NCBI GenBank assembly: GCA_000499405.2
Contig: HG738137.1
Span: 28,083,756-28,147,755, forward strand
Direction of reading: 5' to 3'
DNA: 64,000 nucleotides
Origin: Onchocerca volvulus
Lineage: Eukaryota > Nematoda > Chromadorea > Rhabditida > Onchocercidae
Within the stretch, counting starts at the first letter, position 1. Each line of letters starts with the position of its first letter. Both the position numbers and the translations under genes were made by a program. Shown here one piece after another: positions 63,201 through 64,000 of this stretch. Below the pieces are notes generated by a model that worked only from the letters and a program-made list of their open reading frames with translations, was not told the DNA's origin and made no database searches.

Positions 63201-63955
63201 TGATTTTACACATCATTTAACAAGTCGAAAGAAACAAAAGATTAAACAAATACCTCCGAAAAGGTTCGCCTTGTATTTTCGAAAGCAAAAATAGAAACAA
63301 CAATTGAATATATTTAAATTAAACTAACTAAATTAAATAAGTTAAGCAACAATAAATACCAATCTAGTAAATAAAAATCTATACTTGTTGAGCAGCTGGA
63401 CGAACATTCGTAATTTCATGTTGAAAGCCTGCATCTGATATTATTCGAATTGCCTTCATCAAAAATTTCGACCGAGGATTTTGTTCGATAAGTGTATAAA
63501 TTAAATTACGCCATATGCTATAAGGTTCGTTTCCTTTCGATACTTATAAATTTCGCAATGAAAAAAAATTTAATATCCTAGTAAAAGGCATAACTGACTT
63601 GTCTTGCTAAAAATATCGGGTGTAGTATTCTTTAACAAGCATTAATTAAACTTATTAATTATCCTGAAGATGTTCTCCGACCAATCTTTGATCCTTTGTC
63701 ATATTTTAGCTACTCATAGAGTATTAGACATATTTTATATTTTAGAAAAACATCTGAAGTCCGATTGTTAAACCTGTGCTCCAGTAATTCCGGCAACCAT
63801 TTATCTACATCGTCAGCAGCTTCGAAATTTTGGTCGACAACTGCAGCGACGAAACGTTTCTCGAACAATGAGCTCAAAGTTTTTTCGAAACATTCATGAA
63901 CTATTTTTCGATCGCCTTCCAGATCAGCTAGCCAGTCACCAAGCAATTCGCAGTA
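59190..63955 (-). CDS. Negative elongation factor C/D (TH1-like), N-terminus outside window
   Basis: NELF-C/D is the core subunit of the NELF complex that, with DSIF, holds RNA polymerase II paused near promoters. Ten exons, minus strand: 63774-63955, 63385-63517, 62920-63096, 62345-62551, 61893-61991, 61447-61536, 61141-61237, 60598-60742, 59647-59838 and 59190-59382. All phases agree, giving 504 residues. The family order is preserved: DKWLPELLEHS.WRNLIY, SDAGFQHEITNVRPAAQQIE, CYSEHTYLFTQVLLHQI, SKKCLNQADIIRLYE, EPPAVEFIQDPFFIDMLIDAL, SKYIFLLSYAS, HFVLLDEM, LFEVLCELYDRQSKL, IDRFVHLLSVG, and ARYFAIDVLEIIEPPYSEEF near the C-terminus. Human NELF-C/D is about 580-590 residues, so roughly the first 80 are missing, encoded to the right of the window. 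The intron after exon 60598-60742 carries a long microsatellite. Confidence 0.95.
60119..60291. repeat. Nested microsatellite: (TAA)n - (TTAATAA)n - (TAA)n - (AAAT)n
   Basis: About 50 bp of TAA units, then seven or eight copies of a 7-base unit (TTAATAA, 60169-60221), then about 50 bp of TAA units again, then AAAT units. It lies in the NELF-C/D intron between 59838 and 60598. The symmetric arrangement suggests the 7-mer arose by mutation and expansion inside a longer TAA array. Confidence 0.92.
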
Positions 63956-64000
63956 CTATAAGTTTCTAATTTGATTAATTGTGGCAAGTAACTAACAATT

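Noticed and set aside
1..64000. CRISPR arrays, phage or prokaryotic operons
   Set aside because: The window is eukaryotic with spliced genes throughout, and the tandem repeats found are diverged minisatellites without spacer structure.

Overview
The window is AT-rich (roughly 70% A+T), intron-dense eukaryotic DNA that reads like a filarial-type parasitic nematode. Introns are mostly short to medium with T-rich TTTCAG acceptors. The genes are metazoan transcription and splicing proteins plus a nematode-type chemoreceptor, and several start codons sit just downstream of likely spliced-leader acceptors. The species cannot be fixed from the sequence. Gene models below were built by hand from splice sites, reading phase and family resemblance. 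Names rest on recalled family patterns, not on a database search.

Left part (1-7.2 kb): on the minus strand, a complete 3-exon SmF core snRNP gene (6313-7096) lies upstream of a C16orf89/DUF4735-family gene (2448 to about 5598) with an added C-terminal membrane segment. From 7.2 to 17.7 kb there is mostly AT-rich non-coding DNA with microsatellites, two strong adjacent inverted repeats (12.26-12.47 kb), a decayed thrombospondin-repeat membrane protein gene (about 14.15-15.19 kb, minus) and weaker coding relics.

Middle part (17.7-32.6 kb): a 7-exon Srx-like seven-helix receptor gene (17764-22432, plus) carries copies of a dispersed repeat family in its large fifth intron. After it come tandem repeats and a GC-richer decayed coding island. 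Two small genes follow that no long ORF reveals: a 167-residue single-pass membrane protein (27051-28649, minus) and a 112-residue acidic protein (29798-30816, plus). I recognise neither.

Right part (32.6-64 kb): an ABHD17-type acyl-protein depalmitoylase with a long N-terminal extension (32633-39128, minus) diverges from a complete 42-exon MED12 gene (41426-58052, plus, 2174 aa). MED12 runs tail-to-tail into a NELF-C/D (TH1) gene on the minus strand (59190-63955), whose first exon(s) lie beyond the right edge. MED12 (Mediator kinase module) and NELF-C/D (promoter-proximal pausing of RNA polymerase II) are both Pol II regulators, and NELF is reported to be missing from C. elegans, so this gene is the most notable biological content. 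I saw no CRISPR array, rRNA or convincing tRNA, and no clear new multi-gene system.
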